Source: UBA6987 sp045616945
Lineage (GTDB): Bacteria; Bacillota; Clostridia; Lachnospirales; Lachnospiraceae
Direction: 5' to 3'
DNA length: 16,671 nucleotides
Assembly (NCBI GenBank): GCA_045616945.1
Contig: JAZLHR010000093.1
Location: 1 to 16,671, forward strand
Part shown: positions 1 through 7,290 of the stretch, one piece after another
Numbering within the stretch: position 1 is the stretch's first letter
How the letters are laid out: each line of letters begins with the position of its first letter
The notes under the pieces: generated by a model
The model's database searches: none
What the model saw: only the letters and a program-made list of their open reading frames with translations
What the model was told of the DNA's origin: nothing
Made by a program: the position numbers and the translations under genes

Positions 1-237
1 CCCAAAAAAAAAAGCCCACGGGCCCAAAAACCCCCCAGGGCGTGGGGGGAGGGGGGGGGGGGACCGGGAGGCAGGGAGGGGACGCCCTCGCAACTCGGTC
101 CCCTCCCTGGCCTCCCGGAAAAAGAATTATTGCAGAAAAAATAGTGTTTAGCCCCGCCCCGGCAAGGTTGGTGGGGGATAGGGGCAGCCGCCCCTGCCCC
201 GTGCGCCGCAGCAAGGGAGTGCGAACCGCAGCGGTTC
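1..237. other. Gene-free low-complexity GC-rich edge
   Basis: I see no credible gene here. The stretch opens with an A-run, C-runs and a G-run of more than ten bases, and then contains several short GC-rich inverted repeats: a long one at 64-118, a 7-bp one at 181-200, and a 6-bp one at 224-236 just beyond the stop of the neighbouring gene. An open frame from 42 to 320 runs through it, but its composition (runs of Gly, Pro and Arg) is that of the repeats and it overlaps a better-supported gene. The homopolymers suggest a contig end with lower base quality. Confidence 0.6.
64..118. repeat. Long GC-rich inverted repeat (hairpin)
   Basis: The arm at 64-83 (20 bases) pairs with the arm at 98-118 (21 bases) with a single one-base bulge, leaving a 14-base loop. 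No U-tract follows on either strand that would make it a standard terminator: the plus side continues AAAAAG and the minus side continues into a C-run. It could be a real secondary structure or a fold-back artefact at a contig end. Confidence 0.65.
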
Positions 238-525
238 CTAAATACTCCTCCCGCTCTCTCCCTCTCCTTCGCTTTCTTTCCCCCATTCTTCCGCCCCTTC
301 CAGCAGTTTGGACGGTGTAGAGCCCAGTGCCTCGGAGATCCGGAAGAGCGTTTCCATCGACATGCCCTTCACGTCCTTCGCATTGTTCGATTCCAGCTGA
401 CTGAGGAAAGATGCGCTGCGGTCTATCACTTCGGCGAATTCCTCCTGCGTATAACCCTTCAGCTTTCGGAGCATCTGTACACGCGCCCCCAAGTTTTTGT
501 AAATGATCCTGTTCCGTTCATCCAT
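238..525 (-). CDS. XRE-family helix-turn-helix transcriptional regulator
   Basis: This is a 95-residue DNA-binding protein of the Cro/C1 (XRE) type. The HTH_3-like domain covers about residues 12-76. It begins with an arginine-rich helix (VQMLRKLKGYTQEEFAE), continues into the recognition helix region (SASFLSQLESN) and ends with the usual last helix (METLFRISEALGSTPSKLL). The tail from residue 78 is rich in Glu and Gly and looks disordered; its composition blends into the low-complexity DNA downstream, so the exact end is less certain. The ATG at 525 has a strong site on the minus strand (AGGAGG, about 7-8 bases upstream). It has no sensor domain and no obvious operon partner. Its targets cannot be told from the sequence; autoregulation is common in the family. 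Confidence 0.85.
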   Translation of the reverse strand: MDERNRIIYKNLGARVQMLRKLKGYTQEEFAEVIDRSASFLSQLESNNAKDVKGMSMETLFRISEALGSTPSKLLEGAEEWGKESEGEGESGRSI

Positions 526-662
526 TTGTGAAGCCTCCTGTCAGGGGACTCTCCCCGTCCCTTCTAAAATGCTAACAAAAGGCTTTTCGGTGCTCCACTC
601 GCTGAAAGTGTGAATTTCATCTCCTGCGGCCTGTTTTTATATGCCCGCAGGAATTTTTGCGC

Positions 663-705
663 AAAAAAACTGCCGGCGGTTTTCGTATCACCGCCGACAG
701 TTTTT
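663..705 (-). terminator. Rho-independent terminator after the GH20 gene
   Basis: Arms at 669-679 and 691-701 form an 11-bp GC-rich stem with one mismatch around an 11-base loop, flanked by seven A on the left and five T on the right. Read on the minus strand it follows the stop codon at 726 by about 20 bases and ends in T7, so it should terminate the GH20 transcript. Its symmetric flanks could also let it act on plus-strand transcripts. A second weaker inverted repeat (623-629 with 645-651) lies just beyond it. Confidence 0.8.
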
Positions 706-725
706 CACGATCCCCGAAACGGTGA

Positions 726-2930
726 TCAGCGCAGTTTCCAGAACTTTTCCCCGCAGAAGGAAGAGAGATCCGTGAAATCCAAATGTACCTCTTCCGCCGG
801 CGTTTTTTCCAAGTAGGCCGCCAGATCCGTGAAGAACTGATAGAAAACGGAATGATTGCGCAGATGGGAAGGCCACAGATACTGCTCCTTCACATCCTTC
901 AGTCCGCGCATCAGCTTTTCTCTGGCTGCGGCAGCCTCCTCCGCCAAAGTACGGATCTCTTCCAGATGCGCCGTCTGATTGTCCTGATACAGTTCCTGCA
1001 TATCCAGCAGTGCCAGGAAATCCTCCGCCATGCACTCGCTGTGAGCTGCCTCCCAGGCATAGCGCAGCGCCAGCTCACGGTCGCAGCTTTCATCTCCGGC
1101 GGCTTCCGCGAAAAGGTCCTTGGCCTCGCGGGCCATAGCGGCCGTCCCCGCCAGGCGGATCCGGCTCTCCCAGGGATTCGCAAGCAGCGCGGTCATGGCC
1201 TCGCCGGGGAATTTCCGGGGATAGGGCTTGTTCTTCTTCACATAGCTGTAAAAATAATAACTGATGATCTTGATCAAATCACCGCCGCCGAATTCGGTGA
1301 TGATATTTTTCTTTTTATTGACGGTCCGGTTCGTTCCGGTCACGGCGTCCAGCAGCGTAAAGGCCCGGCGCACCTCCGCGTATTTCCCGGGGAATCTGGC
1401 CGACACATACAAGTCGCTTGCCTTCTGCGGCGAACCGGTCTCCGCAAAATTCCACGCATAATTTGCCTGGCACACATGGACCCTGTCAAAGCTCCTGTCC
1501 CAGGAAGAATAGCTGAGCATCCCCTCCGCTGCCTCACGGAAGGCGATATCTCCGAGCAGGTAAGCGTTGCGGATGGGATGGAACACGCTGTTCCAGTGGG
1601 TATATCCGTTCCAGGGCTTCACCGTGCGGCGCAGGCCCTGCTCCGGCAGCGTGGTTTCATAGGTCAGGCTTTCCTGATAGTCCGCGTAGGACCACCAGTC
1701 CACGACTACATTTTCCTTGAGGCCGTTTTGTTCCAGAGCCTCCAGCAGATCGCCGGTGGATTCACCCTCTCCCGCCGCTCCGGAATAATTCGTCAGCATA
1801 TCCTGATACATGTAAATGTTCTCGATGCCCTTTTCTTTCAGATGCTTCAGCACCCGCACCGCATGATCCAGATACAGCTGCCGGCGGCTCTTGGCGGCGC
1901 AGACAGGGCATTTGCACCAGGGACTGCGCACCCGGAAAATATCCTCCGCGTTCTGCGCAAGCCCGTCCCAGACCTCATCCATCCCCACATGGAAGCTGCG
2001 GATTCCGTTCGGTGCCAGATACCGGTCGATGATCTCGTCGTAGCAGTCAAACAGCAATTCGTAGGTCCGCGGATTTGCCGTGCAGAAGCCTGTCAGGGAA
2101 GGTTCCCCGTTCTCGTCTTTGGCGGAAACTTCGGGATACTGCGCCGGGATCAGCGTATTGTGGCCGTAGGAATTCCACAAAGGGAATATTTCCACATGCT
2201 TCGTTTTGCCGTATGCGATCAGCTCGCCGAAAAAGTCCTGCTCGAACATGGGCGGCAGATGTTCCTCGTCCGCATAGCTGCCGGTTTCCGGGTCGAAATA
2301 ACGGCACACCACCGGCGTTTTCAGCTTCGGATATTTACGGATCGGCACGAACAGATACTCACTGACCCGGCCGTCGTATTGAACATCCCAACAGCCGTAC
2401 AGAGCGACCGCGAGACGGTTCATCTTCATGGAAGCCATGTGATCGACCAGTTCCTTCCAGTCCTGCAGGGACATATTGTTCGTCCCGAAGCGGCATTCCA
2501 TAAAATGACCGCGGGTCTTCATATCCGGCCAGTCCAGGATACGGACTGCGTCCGCAAATATCCCTTCCTCGGTCACATCCAGCATCTGACACAGCGTTTC
2601 TGCTCCGTAGAACAGGCCGGTCTCGCCGAAGCCTTCTATCAGTATCCCGTCCTGACCGCAGGTGAGACGGTATCCCTGGTCCGCGCAGCCGGCGGCCTCG
2701 GCCGGAGCCTGCGCATAGCGAAGCGTCACGGGGACCTCCGTTCCGCAGGGGGCGCCGTCATTTCCGGATTTCAGCAGGGCGGCCAGCGTGTCCGCGATCA
2801 GCTGCTCGGAGACCTTGTCCCCGGCCTCGTTGATTATCTTCACAAAACTGCGGCCAGCCGCAGCGAGCTGCAGCGCGTCTTCTTCGAGTTCTTCGTAATA
2901 TCTGGGAATCGGTATGATCTTTTCCTTCAT
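726..2930 (-). CDS. Glycoside hydrolase family 20-like protein (beta-N-acetylhexosaminidase type)
   Basis: A 734-residue probable exo-hydrolase. Residues ~20-130 resemble the GH20b/alpha-glucuronidase-type N-terminal domain (GYRLTCGQDGILIEG, then GLFYGAETLCQML). A TIM-barrel follows, opening at DWPDMKTRGHFMECR (~133-147). The GH20 hallmark HxGxDE is at 314-319, where Asp318-Glu319 match the catalytic pair of substrate-assisted hexosaminidases. A Cys cluster CKCPVC sits at 339-344 and an aromatic VVVDWWSY strand at 408-415. The C-terminal ~250 residues are helical and unassigned. No signal peptide is seen, so it probably works in the cytoplasm. The start at 2930 is chosen because GGAGG lies 6 bases upstream; an in-frame ATG at 3029 would add 33 residues without a good site. 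It lies 131 bp behind the AraC gene on the same strand and ends in a clear terminator. The exact substrate (GlcNAc, GalNAc or another sugar) is not readable. Confidence 0.8.
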   Translation of the reverse strand: MKEKIIPIPRYYEELEEDALQLAAAGRSFVKIINEAGDKVSEQLIADTLAALLKSGNDGAPCGTEVPVTLRYAQAPAEAAGCADQGYRLTCGQDGILIEGFGETGLFYGAETLCQMLDVTEEGIFADAVRILDWPDMKTRGHFMECRFGTNNMSLQDWKELVDHMASMKMNRLAVALYGCWDVQYDGRVSEYLFVPIRKYPKLKTPVVCRYFDPETGSYADEEHLPPMFEQDFFGELIAYGKTKHVEIFPLWNSYGHNTLIPAQYPEVSAKDENGEPSLTGFCTANPRTYELLFDCYDEIIDRYLAPNGIRSFHVGMDEVWDGLAQNAEDIFRVRSPWCKCPVCAAKSRRQLYLDHAVRVLKHLKEKGIENIYMYQDMLTNYSGAAGEGESTGDLLEALEQNGLKENVVVDWWSYADYQESLTYETTLPEQGLRRTVKPWNGYTHWNSVFHPIRNAYLLGDIAFREAAEGMLSYSSWDRSFDRVHVCQANYAWNFAETGSPQKASDLYVSARFPGKYAEVRRAFTLLDAVTGTNRTVNKKKNIITEFGGGDLIKIISYYFYSYVKKNKPYPRKFPGEAMTALLANPWESRIRLAGTAAMAREAKDLFAEAAGDESCDRELALRYAWEAAHSECMAEDFLALLDMQELYQDNQTAHLEEIRTLAEEAAAAREKLMRGLKDVKEQYLWPSHLRNHSVFYQFFTDLAAYLEKTPAEEVHLDFTDLSSFCGEKFWKLR

Positions 2931-3061
2931 AATATGCCTCCGTTCCGTTTTGGGACGATCTGTCCCTTTTCGTATCTTATCGCTTTGCAGGCCGGGCGGA
3001 AAATGTTTTTCTGCGCACGGGCATTGCAATTCTTTTCACTTCCGCCGGATCAGCGGACCGC

Positions 3062-3886
3062 TCAGGCCTTTTCTCCCTCGAGAATGAGAGGATACCGCTC
3101 ACAGACCATTTTCGAATAGGCCCGCGGAGTCATTCCGCAGCGTTTTTTAAAAATATAACTGAAATAGCTCTGCGAACCGAAACCGGATTCCAGAGCGATC
3201 TGCGAAAGCGTGGCGGAGCTGACGGAAAGCATTTCCTCCGCATGCCGAATCCGGATGTCCTCCGCGTAGGCGCGCAGCGTCATGCCGGTGCTCTTCAGAA
3301 ACAGCGAATGCAGATAGCTCGGGCTGAAGCCGACCAGCCTTGCCATGGTCTCCAGGCTGAAATCCCGCGTAATGTCTTCCCGGATATAGGCCTTGATCTG
3401 CTCTACGGCCCTGCGGCCCTCTCTTCCGCCTCTTTCGTCCGTGCGGCACGCCTCCTGCTTCAGGTCATAGATCAAATGCAGGACCAGACTGCTCTGCAGC
3501 AGAGCGTCTTCTTCCTTCTGCGACTCGTATAAGGCTGCGATCCGCTCAAATTTTTTGTGATATTCCTCCGCGTCCTCGATCGGGACAAACAGCGGCAGAG
3601 AGCTGATGGCGCGGGAAAGCGCCGGGTCCTCCGTCTGCAGATGCAGATACCGACAGGAATAGGGCAGACGGCTGAAACGGATCTGCCCCGGCCGGGCACA
3701 GATGATGTTGTCCGTCCGCACGGGGTACCTTTTTCCGTCAATGAAGGAGACCCCCTGCTGTTCCAGGGGCAGTTCGATTTCAAATACATCCACCGTTCGC
3801 CGCGGCGAGAACTTTTCGTTCTTGTATACCATACATGAGCGGTACACACCGGCAGACATGATATTGGGGCGGTAAAGAAAGTCCAT
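3062..3886 (-). CDS. AraC-family transcriptional regulator
   Basis: A 274-residue regulator. Residues ~30-85 form a cupin-like sensing domain with short beta strands (VDVFEIELPL, GQIRFSRL). Residues ~160-262 form the AraC double helix-turn-helix; helices are seen at FSLETMARLVGFSPSYLHSLF and at TLSQIALESGFGSQSYFSYIF, followed by the family ending CGMTPRAY. The start was set at 3886 because GGTGA lies 5 bases upstream; GTG at 3895 and ATG at 3892 are in-frame alternatives adding three or two residues. It is divergent from the dehydratase-SDR-GH28 operon across a ~154-bp AT-rich gap and sits just upstream of GH20 on the same strand. It therefore plausibly controls both in response to a sugar. 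The ligand is unknown. Confidence 0.92.
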   Translation of the reverse strand: MDFLYRPNIMSAGVYRSCMVYKNEKFSPRRTVDVFEIELPLEQQGVSFIDGKRYPVRTDNIICARPGQIRFSRLPYSCRYLHLQTEDPALSRAISSLPLFVPIEDAEEYHKKFERIAALYESQKEEDALLQSSLVLHLIYDLKQEACRTDERGGREGRRAVEQIKAYIREDITRDFSLETMARLVGFSPSYLHSLFLKSTGMTLRAYAEDIRIRHAEEMLSVSSATLSQIALESGFGSQSYFSYIFKKRCGMTPRAYSKMVCERYPLILEGEKA

Positions 3887-3925
3887 CGTCATCACCGTAA
3901 GATTTCTAATAAATTCAATAAAAAA

Positions 3926-3953
3926 TTGATAGAATTGCTTTAAGAATCATAAT
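3926..3953 (+). promoter_or_regulatory. Candidate sigma-A promoter of the dehydratase operon
   Basis: TTGATA at 3926-3931 and CATAAT at 3948-3953 are separated by 16 bases; each hexamer has one mismatch to consensus. The start site would fall near 3960, giving a leader of about 80 bases before the ATG at 4041, which has AAGGAG at 4027-4032. The -35 overlaps an imperfect AT-rich inverted repeat (AATTC at 3912-3916 with GAATT at 3932-3936; CAAT at 3916-3919 with ATTG at 3925-3928) that might be bound by the divergent AraC protein. No equally clear promoter was found for the AraC gene. Confidence 0.5.
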
Positions 3954-4040
3954 AGGATAGAAATCGGCCGCTGTCAACTTCCAAAGCCGGAAAGGCGGGA
4001 ACATCAGGCAGCATTACGTTTTCAGGAAGGAGAGATCATT

Positions 4041-5201
4041 ATGAAAGTAACCGATGTCCGCTGTTTCACCGTCGATTGCTTCCGCACGAATTGGGTCTTC
4101 GTCAAGATCTGCACCGACGAGGGTCTGGACGGGGTCGGGGAAGCGACACTGGAATATAAAGAAAAAGCCCTGCTCGGGGCAGTGGAGCATATCAGAGAGT
4201 ATCTGATCGGAAAAGATCCGCGTACCATAGAAAAGCACTTTCACGATATATACCGGGATGCCTATTGGCGCGGCGGCGCCGTGCTCATGTCCGCGCTTTC
4301 AGCCGTAGAGATCGCTTTGTGGGATATTCTGGGCAAATCCCTCGGGGTCCCGGTCTATCAGCTCCTGGGCGGCAAGGTAAATGACCGCGCCCGCATCTAT
4401 GTCAACGGCTGGTTTTCCGGTGCCAGAGAGCCGGAGGAATTCGCCGCCAAAGCCAGGGAAGCCGTAAGCCGCGGCGTCACTGCCATGAAGTGGGACCCTT
4501 TCGGCAAAGCCTACCTGAGCATCTCGAACGCGGAGCTGGATAAGGCCCTGCGCTGCGTGGCTGCCGTGCGGGAAGCCGTCGGGCCCGGTGTCGATCTTCT
4601 GATAGAGGGGCACGGACGCTTCGATGTGCCGACCGGCATCCGGATTGCAAAAGAGCTGGAGTCCTTTAAGCCGATGTTTTTTGAAGAGCCAGTGCCGCCC
4701 GACAATCCGGAGGCACTGAAGGCAGTCCGCGAGAAATCTCCGGTCGCCATTGCCGCCGGGGAGCGGCTCTATACGCTCCGCAGCTTCCGCGAGCTTTTTG
4801 AAATGCGGGCCGCCGACTATATCCAGCCCGATATCTCCCACGCAGGCGGTATCATGGAACTGAAAAAGATCGCTGCCGCGGCAGAAAGCTGCTATATCCC
4901 CTTTGCGCCGCACAATCCCTCCGGGCCGGTCGCCAATGCGGCCACCCTGCAGCTGGCTGCCTGCTGCCCGAATTTCCATATTCTGGAGATCATGTACAGC
5001 GACGTTATCTGGCGCAAAGAAGTGACCGATGAAAAGCTGCACTATGAAAACGGCTATATCACCATTCCGGACGCTCCCGGCCTCGGCATCGAGCTGAACG
5101 AGGAAGCCTGCCTGGCCCACCCGTATACGCCGCATACTCTGCGGCACTATACCGGAGCGCTGACCGACATCCGCCCGGCTGAAACCGCGTTTTATTTTTA
5201 A
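4041..5201 (+). CDS. Enolase-superfamily sugar-acid dehydratase (galactonate dehydratase-like)
   Basis: A 386-residue mandelate racemase/muconate-lactonizing-type protein, close to the usual family length. Residues 1-~115 are the capping domain and the rest is the barrel. By comparison with D-galactonate dehydratase, likely metal ligands are Glu189 (in IEGHGRF), Glu215 (in FFEEP) and Glu241 (in AAGERL). The catalytic histidines would be His191 and His291 (in APHNPSGP), with Asp264 in IQPDISHAGG. The first ligand is Glu where E. coli DgoD has Asp. The family removes water from aldonic acids such as galactonate or gluconate, giving 2-keto-3-deoxy acids. It is the first gene of a three-gene operon; the SDR and GH28 genes behind it suggest it handles an acid derived from a pectin-like or other acidic glycan. 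The precise sugar acid cannot be assigned. Confidence 0.88.
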   Translation: MKVTDVRCFTVDCFRTNWVFVKICTDEGLDGVGEATLEYKEKALLGAVEHIREYLIGKDPRTIEKHFHDIYRDAYWRGGAVLMSALSAVEIALWDILGKSLGVPVYQLLGGKVNDRARIYVNGWFSGAREPEEFAAKAREAVSRGVTAMKWDPFGKAYLSISNAELDKALRCVAAVREAVGPGVDLLIEGHGRFDVPTGIRIAKELESFKPMFFEEPVPPDNPEALKAVREKSPVAIAAGERLYTLRSFRELFEMRAADYIQPDISHAGGIMELKKIAAAAESCYIPFAPHNPSGPVANAATLQLAACCPNFHILEIMYSDVIWRKEVTDEKLHYENGYITIPDAPGLGIELNEEACLAHPYTPHTLRHYTGALTDIRPAETAFYF

Positions 5202-5211
5202 GGAGGCCGCC

Positions 5212-6000
5212 ATGAAAACCGTTCTGATCACAGGTGCCTGCACCAATACCGGTGTGGATATCGCAAAACGCTTCCTGCGTGAGAAATATACCGTGATCTT
5301 TACCGGCCGCAGCAAAGACCGCGTGCTGGAATCGCAGAACCGCTACCGGCAGGAGTTCCCGGATGCGGAGGTGCTGGGATTCGTGCTGCCCTCGCTGACC
5401 GCCGAAGGTCTGGCGGATGAGCAGGGCGTCCGCAGCCTGTTTGCCCGCCTGGACGCACAGGGGCTGACGGTCGATACGCTGGTGCTGAACGCGGCTGATC
5501 AGGGGCTGGGCATGCGCATTTTTGAAAATCCGCTTTCCGATTTTCAAAAAGTGATCCAGACAAATATGGTCTGGGACTACTGCCTGTGCGAAGAAGCCGC
5601 CAACCGCATGAAAGAGATCGGCGGCGGGAGCATCGTATTCATCAATTCCAATACCGCCTACCGTGCCATTCCGGACCGCATCGCCTATTCCGCTTCCAAA
5701 AGCGGCCAGCTGGGCATGATGCGGGCGCTGGCTCTGGACCTGGGCCGGTACAATGTCCGCGTCAACGCGGTGCTCCCCGGCATGATCCGGACCGACCGAT
5801 GGGAAAAGAGCCCGGACTGGTACCGGGACGTTCCTTCCCGCTTTACCCCGCTGGGCGATGTTGCTTTCGGCAGCGATATCGCCGACGCGGTCTGGTATTT
5901 TGCTTCCGCGGCACGCAACACTACCGGTGCGGAGCTGGTCGTAGACGGCGGCAATACCGTGCAGCTTTACCCGATCATCCCTCAGAGATCCGATTCATAA
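5212..6000 (+). CDS. Short-chain dehydrogenase/reductase (SDR)
   Basis: A 262-residue NAD(P)-dependent oxidoreductase of the classical SDR length. The Rossmann nucleotide motif is at 7-14 (TGACTNTG), the structural Asn at 93 (NAAD, in place of the usual NAG), and catalytic residues fit Asn118, Ser146, Tyr159 and Lys163 (YSASK). The PG motif at 189-190 and a VVDGG ending are also family-typical. The gene starts 10 bases after the dehydratase stop with AGGAGG directly behind the stop codon, and is followed at 11 bases by GH28, so all three are co-transcribed. It presumably oxidises a sugar or lactol to feed the dehydratase, or acts on a keto product; both are inferred from context. The cytoplasmic substrate and cofactor preference are not evident. 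Confidence 0.9.
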   Translation: MKTVLITGACTNTGVDIAKRFLREKYTVIFTGRSKDRVLESQNRYRQEFPDAEVLGFVLPSLTAEGLADEQGVRSLFARLDAQGLTVDTLVLNAADQGLGMRIFENPLSDFQKVIQTNMVWDYCLCEEAANRMKEIGGGSIVFINSNTAYRAIPDRIAYSASKSGQLGMMRALALDLGRYNVRVNAVLPGMIRTDRWEKSPDWYRDVPSRFTPLGDVAFGSDIADAVWYFASAARNTTGAELVVDGGNTVQLYPIIPQRSDS

Positions 6001-6011
6001 AGGAGGCCCCC

Positions 6012-7268
6012 ATGATATTCGACATTCGCTCATTCGGCGCCGTCGGTAACGGCAAAACATTTGACACCGAAGCCATTCAGGCCGCGATCGATGCCTGCTC
6101 GGCTGCCGGCGGCGGACAGGTGCTGGCAGAAGGCGGCACGTTCCTGACCGCCCCTATCCGTCTGAAAAGCTATGTGGAACTGCATCTGGATAGCAGTGCC
6201 GTACTGCTCGGTTCTCCCCGCACGGAGGACTACAAAAGCTGGGAGGATACGGAGACCATCGACGCAGATATGCTCCCCCGCCACTCAGCGGCGAGCCTGA
6301 TCTTCGCGGAAAACTGCCATCATATTTCACTTACCGGCACAGGGACTATCGATGCCAACGGAACGTATTTCGTCAAGCCGGATAACCCTGCCAATCCGGA
6401 CATCGGCTGGAAATCTTTCGTGCGTCTGAACATGCAGACGCCGCCCCGCGTGGTATTTTTCGCCTCCTGCCGGAAAGTGCGGATCAGCGACATCACCCTG
6501 CAGAACGGCCCTGCGGGCTGGAATTTCTTCATCCATAACTGCGATGACGTATGCATTTCCCGCGTGACGCTGGACAATGACCTCCGCTACCACAATAACG
6601 ACGGCCTGCATATCAATTCCAGCCGCGATGTGACGGTTTCGGACTGCAATATCACTGCCAGCGACGATGCGATCATCGTACGCGCCAACAACAGCTCTCT
6701 CAAAGAAAACAAGGTCTGCGAGCGCATCACCGTCACCAACTGCAATATCATCTCTCACTGCGGCGGCATCCGCCTCGGCTGGATCCGCGACGGGGTGATC
6801 CGCAACTGCGTCTTCTCGAACCTGACCATGACCAATCCCCGCACCGGCATCCATGTCACGACCCCGTGGCGCGGACCGGACCGTATCCCGGACGAGGGGC
6901 GGGAAAAGCTGCTCATCGAAAATATCATCTTCGACAACATCACCATGGACCGCATCTACGGCAATCCCGTGCGTTTCTACCTGGACGATCACGAGAACAC
7001 CCGCGCCGATATCGAAGCCATCCGGAATATATGCTTCCGGGCCATCCGTGCCCGCGGGCTGTACTGGCCGTCCATAGAAGGCCGCCCGGGCACACCGATC
7101 GAAGGATTGGAATTTTCCGACTGCCGCTTCGAGAAGGAAGAACGCACGCCGGAATACGACCCTTATACGAAATATGTGCCGAAGGAAAAGCCGGAGCAGA
7201 TCGGCACGGAACTGATGTACTGCGTAAAGGACTGCCGCATGAACAATACGGTCTTTACGGGAAAATAA
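6012..7268 (+). CDS. Glycoside hydrolase family 28 protein (polygalacturonase-like)
   Basis: A 418-residue right-handed beta-helix hydrolase. The N-terminus has the family signature FGAVGNGKTFDTEAIQAAID (8-27). Beta-helix repeats fill ~95-320. Catalytic positions fit Asp197 (in YHNNDGLHI, where polygalacturonases have NTDG), Asp218-Asp219 (ASDDA) and His249 (SHCGG, in place of GHG). The galacturonate-contacting RIK motif is replaced: GIHVTT at 279-284. The fold and acid pair suggest inverting hydrolysis of an acidic or deoxy-sugar linkage, but perhaps not plain polygalacturonan. No signal peptide is seen, implying action on imported oligosaccharides. The start at 6012 is fixed by AGGAGG at 6001-6006; the frame stays open upstream to 5586, but only as a shadow inside the SDR gene. 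It is the last gene of the operon and faces the methyltransferase gene. Confidence 0.88.
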   Translation: MIFDIRSFGAVGNGKTFDTEAIQAAIDACSAAGGGQVLAEGGTFLTAPIRLKSYVELHLDSSAVLLGSPRTEDYKSWEDTETIDADMLPRHSAASLIFAENCHHISLTGTGTIDANGTYFVKPDNPANPDIGWKSFVRLNMQTPPRVVFFASCRKVRISDITLQNGPAGWNFFIHNCDDVCISRVTLDNDLRYHNNDGLHINSSRDVTVSDCNITASDDAIIVRANNSSLKENKVCERITVTNCNIISHCGGIRLGWIRDGVIRNCVFSNLTMTNPRTGIHVTTPWRGPDRIPDEGREKLLIENIIFDNITMDRIYGNPVRFYLDDHENTRADIEAIRNICFRAIRARGLYWPSIEGRPGTPIEGLEFSDCRFEKEERTPEYDPYTKYVPKEKPEQIGTELMYCVKDCRMNNTVFTGK

Positions 7269-7290
7269 AGCTCCGGATCACTTCATCCGG
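7262..7290 (-). terminator. Possible weak terminator between convergent genes
   Basis: CCGGAT (7273-7278) and ATCCGG (7285-7290) form a 6-bp stem with a 6-base loop that includes the methyltransferase stop codon. On the minus strand the stem is followed by AGCTTTATTTTC. The U-rich tail is interrupted, so strength is doubtful. No plus-strand terminator for the GH28 operon is obvious. Confidence 0.35.

Noticed and set aside
2931..3029. Upstream start for GH20 at 3029, and the GGGAC/GTCCC inverted repeat at 2952-2966
   Set aside because: The extension lacks a ribosome site while 2930 has GGAGG. The 5-bp repeat is too short to call an operator or terminator.
783..3119. A 778-codon open frame on the plus strand
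   Set aside because: It is antisense to the GH20 gene. Its translation has no recognisable domain, and GC-rich codon bias keeps the opposite strand open.
4299..5315. A 338-codon open frame on the minus strand
   Set aside because: It is antisense to the dehydratase and the SDR start; its composition looks like a shadow and it shows no motif.
5586..6011. A 142-codon N-terminal extension of the GH28 gene
   Set aside because: It overlaps the SDR gene out of frame, gives an Arg/Pro-rich sequence, and the GH28 fold begins right at ATG 6012 behind AGGAGG.
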